A DNA stretch of 38,478 bases from Pseudomonadota bacterium (GTDB taxonomy: Bacteria > Desulfobacterota > Desulfobulbia > Desulfobulbales > SURF-16), in contig JAHILF010000119.1 of assembly GCA_018897105.1 (NCBI GenBank), positions 1 through 38,478 on the forward strand, given 5' to 3'. The position numbers and the translations under genes were made by a program. Positions within the stretch are counted from its first letter, which is position 1; each line of letters starts with the position of its first letter. Under the pieces are notes generated by a model that saw only the letters and a program-made list of their open reading frames with translations, ran no database searches and was not told the origin of the DNA. Shown here one piece after another: positions 26,224-34,103 of this stretch.

Positions 26224-27381
26224 CTATTCAACCACCGGGTATTTATAGGTCAATTTGACAAACACCAGATTGCGATGTTTTTCGTGATCAGCTTCCCTGT
26301 CCGCTATCACGGTATAGCGGTATGCCGTCTCACAGAAAAGCTCCGGATTGAACTCATAATGCAATGAGGGTGTGAGCGTCGTGGTCAGCTCGTTGAGATC
26401 ACTGACATACGCCGCATCACGGGTCGCTTTGTTCAGGTAGCTGTCAATGCCGAAGCGGACAAAAGACCTTTCGCTGATGCGGTGTTTGAGGCTTAAAACC
26501 AGCCCGGTGCGCTTAGTGGCGCCGTCACGCCCGCTTGATCCGGTCACCTCATGAAAAATATTCATCTCCGCGGTGGTCAATTCCTCATTATAGGTCAGGG
26601 TGAACTGCCCGCCCACACCGTTATCGTATGAGGTTTCGCCTGTTCTCTTCTCACTGCCCTCTGTATACCTGGGACCGATATCAAAAACATAGCTCAATTT
26701 TTCACTGAACTGCCGACTGAAGCCGACTGTCACGCTGTAATTATCCGCCTTGGAGCTGTAAAAATTATAATGGCTGTAACGCCCGTAGAGCCTGGCAGCG
26801 GTTGGTTTGGTAAAGTCAAGGCTATGCGTCAAGCCGGCAAGAACATTCTGCCCGGTAAACTCATCCACATCACTTGTTTCAAACTGATCGTCAAGGTAGG
26901 AGTAGGAGGTGAAGAGAGAGGTTTTTTCTGAGGCCTGATAATCCCCGGAAAAAGAGTAGTCCTGTCGTCTGCGGACATCGGCGGTAAGGACATAGCCGGT
27001 GACATCAAGATCACGATCCGCCCGGGAATCGACAGAGTATCCCGCATCAGCGGACATTTTCAAAAAGGGATTCAACTGGTAGGTTACACTTCCCTTATAA
27101 TACTCTTCGACATCGTTTAATTCACTGTTATCAGCATAGGACAGGCCGTCAAATCGTGTTACCAGAGCAGCCTTCAGTAATTCCGTCCGCTCCCGCACTT
27201 CCAGACCCACCGTGCCGGTGGTAATGAAATCATCCTGCTCGATATCATCGCTGAAGAATATGTTGTCACTGTATTCCTCGCGAATGGCGGCGTAGGGTAT
27301 GACACGGAAATCATCAGCCATGCCGTTTTGAACGGGCAGAACGAATAGGGCTAGCAAGGAAAAAACGGAAAACTTTCTCAT
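26224..27381 (-). CDS. PEP-CTERM system-associated outer-membrane beta-barrel protein
   Basis: A 385-residue outer-membrane protein of the family linked to exopolysaccharide/PEP-CTERM loci, possibly the outer-membrane polysaccharide exit or an anchor. The signal peptide covers about 1-22. The mature part opens with VIPYAAIREEYSDNIFF, a family-like strand, and contains regularly spaced amphipathic strands ending in VFVKLTYKYPVVE. It lacks a terminal Phe. The ATG overlaps the stop of the export gene by 4 bases (ATGA), showing translational coupling. The family's role is uncertain. Confidence 0.87.
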   Translation of the reverse strand: MRKFSVFSLLALFVLPVQNGMADDFRVIPYAAIREEYSDNIFFSDDIEQDDFITTGTVGLEVRERTELLKAALVTRFDGLSYADNSELNDVEEYYKGSVTYQLNPFLKMSADAGYSVDSRADRDLDVTGYVLTADVRRRQDYSFSGDYQASEKTSLFTSYSYLDDQFETSDVDEFTGQNVLAGLTHSLDFTKPTAARLYGRYSHYNFYSSKADNYSVTVGFSRQFSEKLSYVFDIGPRYTEGSEKRTGETSYDNGVGGQFTLTYNEELTTAEMNIFHEVTGSSGRDGATKRTGLVLSLKHRISERSFVRFGIDSYLNKATRDAAYVSDLNELTTTLTPSLHYEFNPELFCETAYRYTVIADREADHEKHRNLVFVKLTYKYPVVE

Positions 27382-27956
27382 GGGACTACAACCACATCTC
27401 CACGGCGGAGCCGGATATTCTGTTGCAGATTCTCTCCGGCAGCAACCTCATCGTAATTGAATTTGAAAATCGTCGTATCTCCCCACTCATCGCGCATGAT
27501 GGTAATTTTTTCGCGATTGGCAAACGGGTTAAGCCCGCCTGCCATGGTAAGCGCCTGCAGCACATTCACATTGGTGCTGAGCTGAAAACGGCCAGGATTG
27601 TTCACCTTGCCGACAACATATATCAGCATGCTGTTCACCTGATGAACGATGACGGTCACCACAGGATCAGGAACAAACTGGGAAACCTTTTGTCTGATTT
27701 CCTCCTTGAGCTGGGAGACGGTTTTTCCCTCTGCCATGAGCTGCCCGATCAAGGGGAAGGAAATTGTACCGTCCGGCAGCACGATCACGGTTTTGGTCTG
27801 GGCTTCATCCTTCCACACGGAAATATCCAGCACATCGCCGGCACCTATCAGGTATGGATCTCCTGTCAGCAGGGGAGAATCCTCGGCAGCCAGCAATGGG
27901 GTGACGGCAAACAGCAGCAGACAGAAAACGAACATCAGACTGAGCAATCTTTTCAT
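27378..27956 (-). CDS. Polysaccharide export protein, Wza/BexD family, PEP-CTERM-locus type
   Basis: Outer-membrane or periplasmic export protein for exopolysaccharide. The 192-residue product has a signal peptide (about 1-23, ending LLAA before Glu) with no lipobox cysteine. It then has a Poly_export domain (DPYLIGAGDVLDISVWKDE, then GTISFPLIGQL) at about 33-115, and one SLBB-type domain (VYVVGKVNNPGRF, NVNVLQALTMAGGL) at about 120-170, ending RRGDVVVVP. Wza itself is twice as long with more SLBB repeats, so the short form fits this subfamily. GAGGAG lies 4 bases before the ATG. The next downstream gene overlaps by four bases. Confidence 0.92.
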   Translation of the reverse strand: MKRLLSLMFVFCLLLFAVTPLLAAEDSPLLTGDPYLIGAGDVLDISVWKDEAQTKTVIVLPDGTISFPLIGQLMAEGKTVSQLKEEIRQKVSQFVPDPVVTVIVHQVNSMLIYVVGKVNNPGRFQLSTNVNVLQALTMAGGLNPFANREKITIMRDEWGDTTIFKFNYDEVAAGENLQQNIRLRRGDVVVVP

Positions 27957-28077
27957 CGTACTCCTCGTAAAAACATTAGGTAGTCAGGCATATTGGCAAA
28001 CAAACCTGCTTTAGCATAGTTAGGTTATCTGTGACAAGAAAATTCCGGCGCCACGCAAAAACCTTGCAGGATCTTTT

Positions 28078-30483
28078 TTACTTCAAGCTCTTTAACAAAT
28101 CCCCGGCCTTGTCGATACCATTAAAATTCTGCCCGCTGTTCACTGCATCCTGCAGATGCTGCCGGGCTTCCTCTTTACGTCCTGTCTCAACAAGCACCAC
28201 GCCCAGGTGATAGTTGAGAATAGCATTTGTCGGGTCTGCGCTCTGCGCCTGGCTGATGATCTCCGCGGCTCGCTGGGAATTCCCCATTTTATAGTAAACC
28301 CAGCCCAGGGTGTCCAGCAGCTCAGGCTCATTAGGCCGCACCTCCTGGGCCTGCTGAACGAGCTGCAAAGCCCTTTCCATATTTTCCGGGCTTGAAGCGT
28401 ATTCACTGAGCAGAAAGGCCAGGTTGTTTGCCGCAGGCCAGAACTTGTCATTTTTGGCCAATGCCCGCTCATAGACGGCCATGGCCTTGTCATATTTCCC
28501 GGTCTGCTCATAGAGCATGGCAAGAGAAAGATAGGTCCCAGCGCTGTTGGGATCAACCTCCAGCGCCTGTTCAAATTTGGCAATGGCCACATCAGGCTTG
28601 CCTTTCATAACATAGAGGGCTGCCAGGCTGTTATGGGGGATAAGCCATTCGGGATTCAATTCAATGGCTTTGTTAAAGGCCTTTTCGGCAGGGTCAAAAT
28701 CCTTGCGGCTCAGATAAACTCGGCCCAGCAGATTATAGGTAAAGGCATCCCTGGGATTTTCCGCGATCCTCTTTTCACAGAGGGCAATGGCCTTATTAAA
28801 TTGCTTCTCAACAAGATATACCTGGGCCAGAGCAGAGATCAGCTGCAGAGAATTCTTGTTGACGCCGTACCCTTTCTCGAGCAGGGCGGCAGCCTCCTTC
28901 TTTTGCCCTTTTTTCCACAACAGATTGCTGAGGCGTAAATAACCGATGGGGTTATCAGGGGCCATGGCGATAATTTTTTCATATTCTCCTCTGGCTGCAT
29001 CCGTTTTCTGCCCGATAACATAAAAATCACCCAGTGCGGCCCGAACCTGTAGATCATCTCCGTTCTTGGCCAGAAACGCCTTGATGGTTTCCTCCGCCGC
29101 GCCGGTATCTTCTTTCACCATGTAATACTTCACAAGTCTCTGTAAAATCTCACGGGAATCCGGGTTTGCCTCAAGTCCCTTTTTCAGTGTTTCTCCCGCC
29201 AGCTCAATCTGCTTGTTCATAAAATGGGCTTCAGCCAGGCGCAGATAGGCCGGTACATTTTGCGGCTGCTCGGTGCCGATAACCCGGAACTCAGACACAG
29301 CGCTCTCACCATCCCCCTTTAACAGAAAGATGTTCCCCTTGGTGAAATGGGCATCGATACTTTTAGGATTTTCTTTCAGCACTTCATCCACCATGGAAGA
29401 CGCTTTATCAATTTCTCCCCGCCTGAGATAGATCTTGGCCAGAACATTTTTTGTCTGAAGAATGGCGGGGGCGGCAGGGTCGCTTTCAAGGGTAAGACAC
29501 TGCTCCAGCAGCTTGACCGCCTCATCAATTTTGTTGTCGTTAAGATAGAATTCACTGAGCTGGAAGCGGACCAGAAAACTTTTCGGCAGTTTGCTTAACG
29601 CCGCAATCAACGTCTCTTCGGCCAATTCCTTCTCTTTTTTTGCCGCATAGAATTTGGCCACTTTCAAGGTCACCTCATCCTCTGCCGGCTCTTTAGCGAG
29701 AAGGGCGCTTAATTTTTTTGTCGCCTCATCCTTATCTCCCTTTTCCCATTGCAGGCTGGCAAGAGCCAATTTGTGATCAATATTATCAGGCTCGATTTCA
29801 TTGATTTTCTTATAAATTGCAATGGTCTCATCAATGTTGCCCTGCTGCGCGGCCACCCTGGCAAGAATTATATGGAAATTTATCTCTTTCGGGTTAACCT
29901 TCAATCCTTGCCTGACCAAATCAAGGGCCTTGTCCCTTTCCCCGCGATGGTCATAAATCGAGGCGAGCAGAATATAGGTTTTCGGCTCGGTTACTCCCCT
30001 GTCGAGCAATCCTTTCAAGATTTTTTCGGCCTCGTCTGTTTTTTCCAGCTGGATGAGAATGGCGCTTTTTAACTGCAGCGCCTCCGTGTTCTCCGGCTCC
30101 TTGGCCAGCACCAGATCCACTTTTTCCTGGGCCTGTTCCGGACTTTTTGCCGCCAGCAGCAGCTTGCCCAGTTCAAGTTGGGCGGCAGTCAGATTCGGAT
30201 CAAGCTCCACCGCCTTGGACAATGAGCCATAAGCGCCTCGAGGATTACCATCCTTAAGATCCGTCAAACCGAGGTAATAGTAGGCTTCGGCATAATTAAG
30301 ATCGATCTGGATGGCATTCTTTAACTCCAGTCGTGCCTTGACATAATCCCCCTGTTCGTATAGAGCTTTACCCTTCTCCAGGAATCCGGCCTTCTTCTTT
30401 TCCGGGCCACCGCAACCGGCGGAGGCAAATAAAACGAAAAAGATTAGAAAGATACCAACAATTTTGCAGGAACGATTTACCAT
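28078..30483 (-). CDS. prsT: TPR-repeat lipoprotein, PrsT-like, XrtA/PEP-CTERM locus
   Basis: An 801-residue envelope lipoprotein made almost wholly of tetratricopeptide repeats (about 20), likely a scaffold for exopolysaccharide or surface-protein handling. The signal sequence ends at the lipobox SAGC with Cys24 as acylation site. From about residue 35 on, repeats such as GKALYEQGDYVKARLELKNA and LGRVYLSRKDFDPAEKAFNK follow with 34-residue spacing. PrsT proteins begin with the same lipoprotein-TPR plan but are usually somewhat longer. GAGGG lies 5 bases before the ATG. It is probably the first gene of the locus, with about 120 bases before the export gene and a divergent regulatory gap upstream. 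Confidence 0.85.
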   Translation of the reverse strand: MVNRSCKIVGIFLIFFVLFASAGCGGPEKKKAGFLEKGKALYEQGDYVKARLELKNAIQIDLNYAEAYYYLGLTDLKDGNPRGAYGSLSKAVELDPNLTAAQLELGKLLLAAKSPEQAQEKVDLVLAKEPENTEALQLKSAILIQLEKTDEAEKILKGLLDRGVTEPKTYILLASIYDHRGERDKALDLVRQGLKVNPKEINFHIILARVAAQQGNIDETIAIYKKINEIEPDNIDHKLALASLQWEKGDKDEATKKLSALLAKEPAEDEVTLKVAKFYAAKKEKELAEETLIAALSKLPKSFLVRFQLSEFYLNDNKIDEAVKLLEQCLTLESDPAAPAILQTKNVLAKIYLRRGEIDKASSMVDEVLKENPKSIDAHFTKGNIFLLKGDGESAVSEFRVIGTEQPQNVPAYLRLAEAHFMNKQIELAGETLKKGLEANPDSREILQRLVKYYMVKEDTGAAEETIKAFLAKNGDDLQVRAALGDFYVIGQKTDAARGEYEKIIAMAPDNPIGYLRLSNLLWKKGQKKEAAALLEKGYGVNKNSLQLISALAQVYLVEKQFNKAIALCEKRIAENPRDAFTYNLLGRVYLSRKDFDPAEKAFNKAIELNPEWLIPHNSLAALYVMKGKPDVAIAKFEQALEVDPNSAGTYLSLAMLYEQTGKYDKAMAVYERALAKNDKFWPAANNLAFLLSEYASSPENMERALQLVQQAQEVRPNEPELLDTLGWVYYKMGNSQRAAEIISQAQSADPTNAILNYHLGVVLVETGRKEEARQHLQDAVNSGQNFNGIDKAGDLLKSLK

Positions 30484-30636
30484 TATAACCCTCGAATTTA
30501 TTTAACAGTTTGAAAACATTTTTTTAAATTAATACTTTACTACTTGAAATCCATTTTTTCCAACACCTTTTCTTGTACAAAGCATTTTAAAACTGTATCT
30601 TAATAAATTATCTAACTTTCCATGTTATTCATTCAT

Positions 30637-30658
30637 AATTTTCAAAATTCTGAAAATT
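30637..30658. promoter_or_regulatory. Inverted repeat in the divergent prsT-glrK gap
   Basis: AATTTTCA (30637-30644) and TGAAAATT (30651-30658) form a perfect 8-bp inverted repeat with a 6-base spacer, ending 8 bases before the GTG of the sensor kinase. It occupies the place where a ribosome-binding site would be, and none is visible. It may be an operator or an RNA hairpin. The rest of the AT-rich gap 30484-30665 shows no -24/-12 promoter on either strand. Confidence 0.4.
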
Positions 30659-30665
30659 TTATCCC

Positions 30666-32099
30666 GTGAAATTTTACCGCCCAAAATCATTTCTCATTCT
30701 GCTGCTGGCTGGTTTTTTATTTGTCGCACTGCCTCTCCTGGCTGCTTTGGCAAGCTCAGCCTATTTCATGGAAAAAATGGCCGTGCACAGCACCCAGGCC
30801 GTATTCTGGTCAGCCAATTCCGCCAGGGAAAGCCGTTCATTGCTTGAACAGCTTGTTGAACAAGAGCGCCAGGCCCGCATCTACGACCTCTTTGCCGAGC
30901 CTGAAAATCTGCAGGGCATCCTGGAAAAACATGATAAAATCCAAGAAATTCTTAAAAATCTCTCTGCGTTTCCTTTTAGCGACACCATCAAAAACAGAAT
31001 CAGAAAATTAAAAACAGAGGAAAACAAACTTTTCAATCTCATTACCGATGCCGGCCAGAAGCGTGAAAGGAAAAAAAACCTTGATTATTACAGAGAACTG
31101 AGCATCCTGGCCCAGGAAATTCAGGAAGCCAGTTATAATCTGATGTTCCTGGAAACGGAAAACCTGCAGAAAGAAGCTTTCCGCTACCAGAAAATGATGT
31201 TCTGGCTCACCTCCATTCTCTTTTTTGTCAGCCTCATTATCATTTCCATCTTTGCCTATCTGCTTATCCGACCAATACGCCAGATCGACAAAAGCATCCT
31301 CAGGCTCGGCGAAGGCGATTTTGTTACTCCGGTTTACGTTTCAGGACCGAAGGATCTGGAATTCCTGGGCACAAAGCTCGATTGGCTCAGAGAAAGACTT
31401 GGCGAACTTGAGAAAGAAAAAAACAAATTCGTGGCCCACATTTCCCATGAACTGAAAACCCCTCTCTCATCAATCCGCGAGGGCACAGGCCTTCTCAGTG
31501 AAGAGGTGGTCGGTTCCCTGACCTCTCAGCAAAAAGAGGTGGTCAAAATTCTGGCAAACAACAGCAGACTTTTGCAGAAGTTGATCGAAAATATTGTTAA
31601 TTTCAATATGGCCCAGGCCCGGAATCGCCCTCCGCAAAAAAAACATTTTGCCCTGGACCAGTTGATTTCCGAGGTTGTGGAAGACCATAAACCAATTCTT
31701 CTTGTCAATGACCTGCACCTGCACCTGCATCTGATGCCAACATCAATTTTCGGTGACAGCGATCAAATTCGCACGGTAATCGATAACATTCTCTCCAATG
31801 CCATCAAACACTCGCCAGCAGCAAGCGACATCTCCATTACCTTGAAAACCGGTATGGAAATGACTATTATTGACATTATCGACTGCGGGCCAGGCGTCCC
31901 GGAGGAAGAGAGGTCAAAAATATTCCGTCCTTTTTTCCAGGGGCAGACCGCACAGAAAGGAAGAGTTAAAGGCACCGGTCTCGGGTTGGCAATTGCCAAC
32001 GAATATATGGCTAATCACCATGGAACGATCGAAGTCCTGCCAGATGCAGGAAATGGTGCACATTTCAGATTATCTCTCCCTATTGAGGAAATAATATGA
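30666..32099 (+). CDS. glrK: GlrK/QseE-like envelope sensor histidine kinase
   Basis: A 477-residue membrane sensor kinase. Helix 1 is at about 9-30. A mostly helical periplasmic domain (about 35-178) follows, rich in Glu/Lys/Gln and of the GlrK kind, then helix 2 (about 179-201), HAMP (about 202-250) and HisKA with phospho-acceptor His261 in SHELKTP. The HATPase part has DNILSNAIKHS, DCGPGVP and GTGLGLAIA. The start is GTG at 30666 with no visible ribosome-binding site. It overlaps the lipoprotein gene by 4 bases (ATGA). With the lipoprotein and sigma-54 regulator it reproduces the enterobacterial glrK-qseG-glrR order. The large PEP-CTERM kinase PrsK, with many helices and GAF, is excluded by size. 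Confidence 0.85.
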   Translation: MKFYRPKSFLILLLAGFLFVALPLLAALASSAYFMEKMAVHSTQAVFWSANSARESRSLLEQLVEQERQARIYDLFAEPENLQGILEKHDKIQEILKNLSAFPFSDTIKNRIRKLKTEENKLFNLITDAGQKRERKKNLDYYRELSILAQEIQEASYNLMFLETENLQKEAFRYQKMMFWLTSILFFVSLIIISIFAYLLIRPIRQIDKSILRLGEGDFVTPVYVSGPKDLEFLGTKLDWLRERLGELEKEKNKFVAHISHELKTPLSSIREGTGLLSEEVVGSLTSQQKEVVKILANNSRLLQKLIENIVNFNMAQARNRPPQKKHFALDQLISEVVEDHKPILLVNDLHLHLHLMPTSIFGDSDQIRTVIDNILSNAIKHSPAASDISITLKTGMEMTIIDIIDCGPGVPEEERSKIFRPFFQGQTAQKGRVKGTGLGLAIANEYMANHHGTIEVLPDAGNGAHFRLSLPIEEII

Positions 32100-32626
32100 C
32101 AAAATATATCCGCAGGATGATTTTTCCCCTGTTTTCTTTAATCATGTGCACGCTTATTGCAAGTTGTATTCCTCAACCAACGTACATTATTGTACCGGAA
32201 ACCCAGAAAGTTGAGGTAAAAACGCTGCACCCCCCCTCAGAGGAGATTCTGACCTGTCTGAATTTCAGCCTTAGTCTTCCTGCTGAGCAACTCGAAGAAG
32301 AGTTCAGCAAACAAAAGGAAGCATTCATTGCTGAGAGTACTGATAAAAACAGGTCCAAACTGATCTGCCTGAGCCTTGCACGATTGGACAAGCCTGACTC
32401 GCTGGAATACGCACAGGAGCTGATGAACGACATGCAACACATTGATAAAGCGCACTACCCGGATATCAAAGGCCTTGCAGCTCTCCTTAGTTACTTCCAG
32501 CATCTCCAGGAAAAAAGAATTGAAGATGTAAGCAGAGCGCAACAACAGGTTAACGAACTGAAGCAAAAGCTTGAAGAACTGAAAAGCATTGATGAGATTA
32601 TAAAAAAACGCAAGGATGATAATTAA
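32096..32626 (+). CDS. QseG/GlrL-like outer-membrane lipoprotein of the GlrKR operon
   Basis: A 176-residue lipoprotein between kinase and regulator. The lipobox is IASC with Cys24 after a basic and hydrophobic signal. The mature part is charged and helical, with a coiled coil at about 140-170 (RAQQQVNELKQKLEEL). In Enterobacteria the gene at this place (QseG) stimulates or localises the GlrK kinase from the outer membrane (known for that family); the same role here is inferred from position and architecture. The sequence itself is weakly conserved. It overlaps glrK by 4 and glrR by 11 bases, so the three are translationally coupled. Confidence 0.8.
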   Translation: MTKYIRRMIFPLFSLIMCTLIASCIPQPTYIIVPETQKVEVKTLHPPSEEILTCLNFSLSLPAEQLEEEFSKQKEAFIAESTDKNRSKLICLSLARLDKPDSLEYAQELMNDMQHIDKAHYPDIKGLAALLSYFQHLQEKRIEDVSRAQQQVNELKQKLEELKSIDEIIKKRKDDN

Positions 32627-33974
32627 ACCAAAAATATTGCTGGTTGACGACGACACTGATCTGCTCAGCCTTTTCACTATGCGTCTGCAAAGTCAGGGAT
32701 TTGACGTAGAGACTGCTGAAAGCGGCGAGCAGGCGCTTGCGCGCATTCCTCTTATCAATCCCCACGTACTGATTACCGATCTGCGCATGGGAGAAATGGA
32801 TGGCATGGACCTGTTTGAGGCTGTCCACAGCATGAACAGTTCCCTGCCGGTCATCGTCATTACCGCTCACGGCTCCATACCTGATGCCGTTGAGGCAACC
32901 AAACAGGGTGTATTTTCCTTTCTTACCAAACCGGTTGATAGCCAGAAGCTGATCCAGGAAATCAACTCCGCCCTGACCCTGAGCGGTGCCGTCGCAGGCC
33001 TGCATGAAAAAAAGCAGACAGAGGAAGAGGACTGGTGCAGTAATATTGTTTACAAGAGCAGCGCCATGGCCAACCTCCTGCAAAAGGCCAAGCTTGTCGC
33101 CCAAAGTGATGCCAGCGTGCTTATTCTCGGGGAAAGCGGCACAGGCAAAGAAGTGCTGGCAAATGCGATCCACAAGGCAAGCTCCCGGTCTTCCGGTCTT
33201 TTTGTTGCAGTCAATTGCGCGGCTATTCCCGAGGCCCTGCTCGAATCAGAACTTTTCGGCCACACCAAAGGTTCATTCACCGGCGCCGCTAAAAACTATG
33301 ACGGCCTTTTCAAAAGCGCCAACCACGGCACGCTGTTCCTCGATGAGATTGGCGACATGCCCATTTCCCTGCAGGTGAAACTCCTGCGTGTGTTGCAGGA
33401 AAAGCAGGTGCGCCCCGTGGGTTCCACCATAACTATTGATGTGGATGCGCGGATTATTTCCGCCACCCATCGCAATATTGATGCGGCTGTGAAAGATAAA
33501 AGCTTCCGGGAGGATCTTTTTTACCGGCTTAATGTTGTGAGTCTTGAGATTCCGCCCCTCCATAAGCGGCGTGAGGATATTCCCCTGCTGGCCCACCATT
33601 TCGTCAAAAAAATTACCGCACAAAACGGCAAGGAAATTCGCGGATTCTCCCCATCAGCCATGAAGTTGCTCATGGAGGCATCATGGCCGGGCAATATTCG
33701 GCAGCTGCAGAATGTGGTAGAACAGGCGGTTGCCCTTTCATCATCACCCCTTATAACTGAAAATCTCCTCTCCGATGCCTTAAAGCAAAAACCCATAAAA
33801 ATTATGCCTTTTGCCGAAGCACGTCGTATTTTTGAGCAGGAATATCTCGTGCAGCTGCTGCAGACCACCCAGGGTAACGTCACGGAAGCAGCCCGCCAGG
33901 CCAAACGCAACCGTACCGACTTCTACAAACTGCTCAACCGCCACCATATTGTTCCCAGTCTTTTCAAGGAATGA
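32616..33974 (+). CDS. glrR: Sigma-54-dependent response regulator GlrR
   Basis: A 452-residue enhancer-binding protein. The receiver domain (about 5-120) has Asp55 as the phosphorylation site. The AAA+ domain has Walker A GESGTGKE (172-179), Walker B FLDEIGD and the sigma-54-contact loop as GSFTGA (219-224), a serine in place of the usual alanine. A Fis-type HTH (about 419-445) ends the protein. The recognition segment NRTDFYKLLNRHHI closely resembles that of E. coli GlrR (from memory), which binds TGTC-N10-GACA. A perfect copy of such a dyad lies at 35802-35823, with a sigma-54 promoter further downstream. The lipoprotein gene overlaps its start by 11 bases. Confidence 0.92.
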   Translation: MIIKPKILLVDDDTDLLSLFTMRLQSQGFDVETAESGEQALARIPLINPHVLITDLRMGEMDGMDLFEAVHSMNSSLPVIVITAHGSIPDAVEATKQGVFSFLTKPVDSQKLIQEINSALTLSGAVAGLHEKKQTEEEDWCSNIVYKSSAMANLLQKAKLVAQSDASVLILGESGTGKEVLANAIHKASSRSSGLFVAVNCAAIPEALLESELFGHTKGSFTGAAKNYDGLFKSANHGTLFLDEIGDMPISLQVKLLRVLQEKQVRPVGSTITIDVDARIISATHRNIDAAVKDKSFREDLFYRLNVVSLEIPPLHKRREDIPLLAHHFVKKITAQNGKEIRGFSPSAMKLLMEASWPGNIRQLQNVVEQAVALSSSPLITENLLSDALKQKPIKIMPFAEARRIFEQEYLVQLLQTTQGNVTEAARQAKRNRTDFYKLLNRHHIVPSLFKE

Positions 33975-34103
33975 CGCCAATTCTTTTTGCATTCCTTGCT
34001 CACCTTGGTTAAAATGTCTCTAATCTTTATTATTGCGTACCCTTTTCATAATACGCCAATTTAAATCATAAAAATATAGCTTCCACCAAGGGGCAGTTCA
34101 TTA

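Noticed and set aside
27957-28077. A sigma-54 promoter before the export gene
   Set aside because: GG and GC pairs exist on the minus strand but not at 10-base separation.
30666-33974. PrsK/PrsR, the usual PEP-CTERM two-component pair
   Set aside because: The kinase is 477 residues with two membrane helices and HAMP, not the long multi-helix GAF-containing PrsK type. The lipoprotein in the middle and the HTH sequence fit GlrK-QseG-GlrR.
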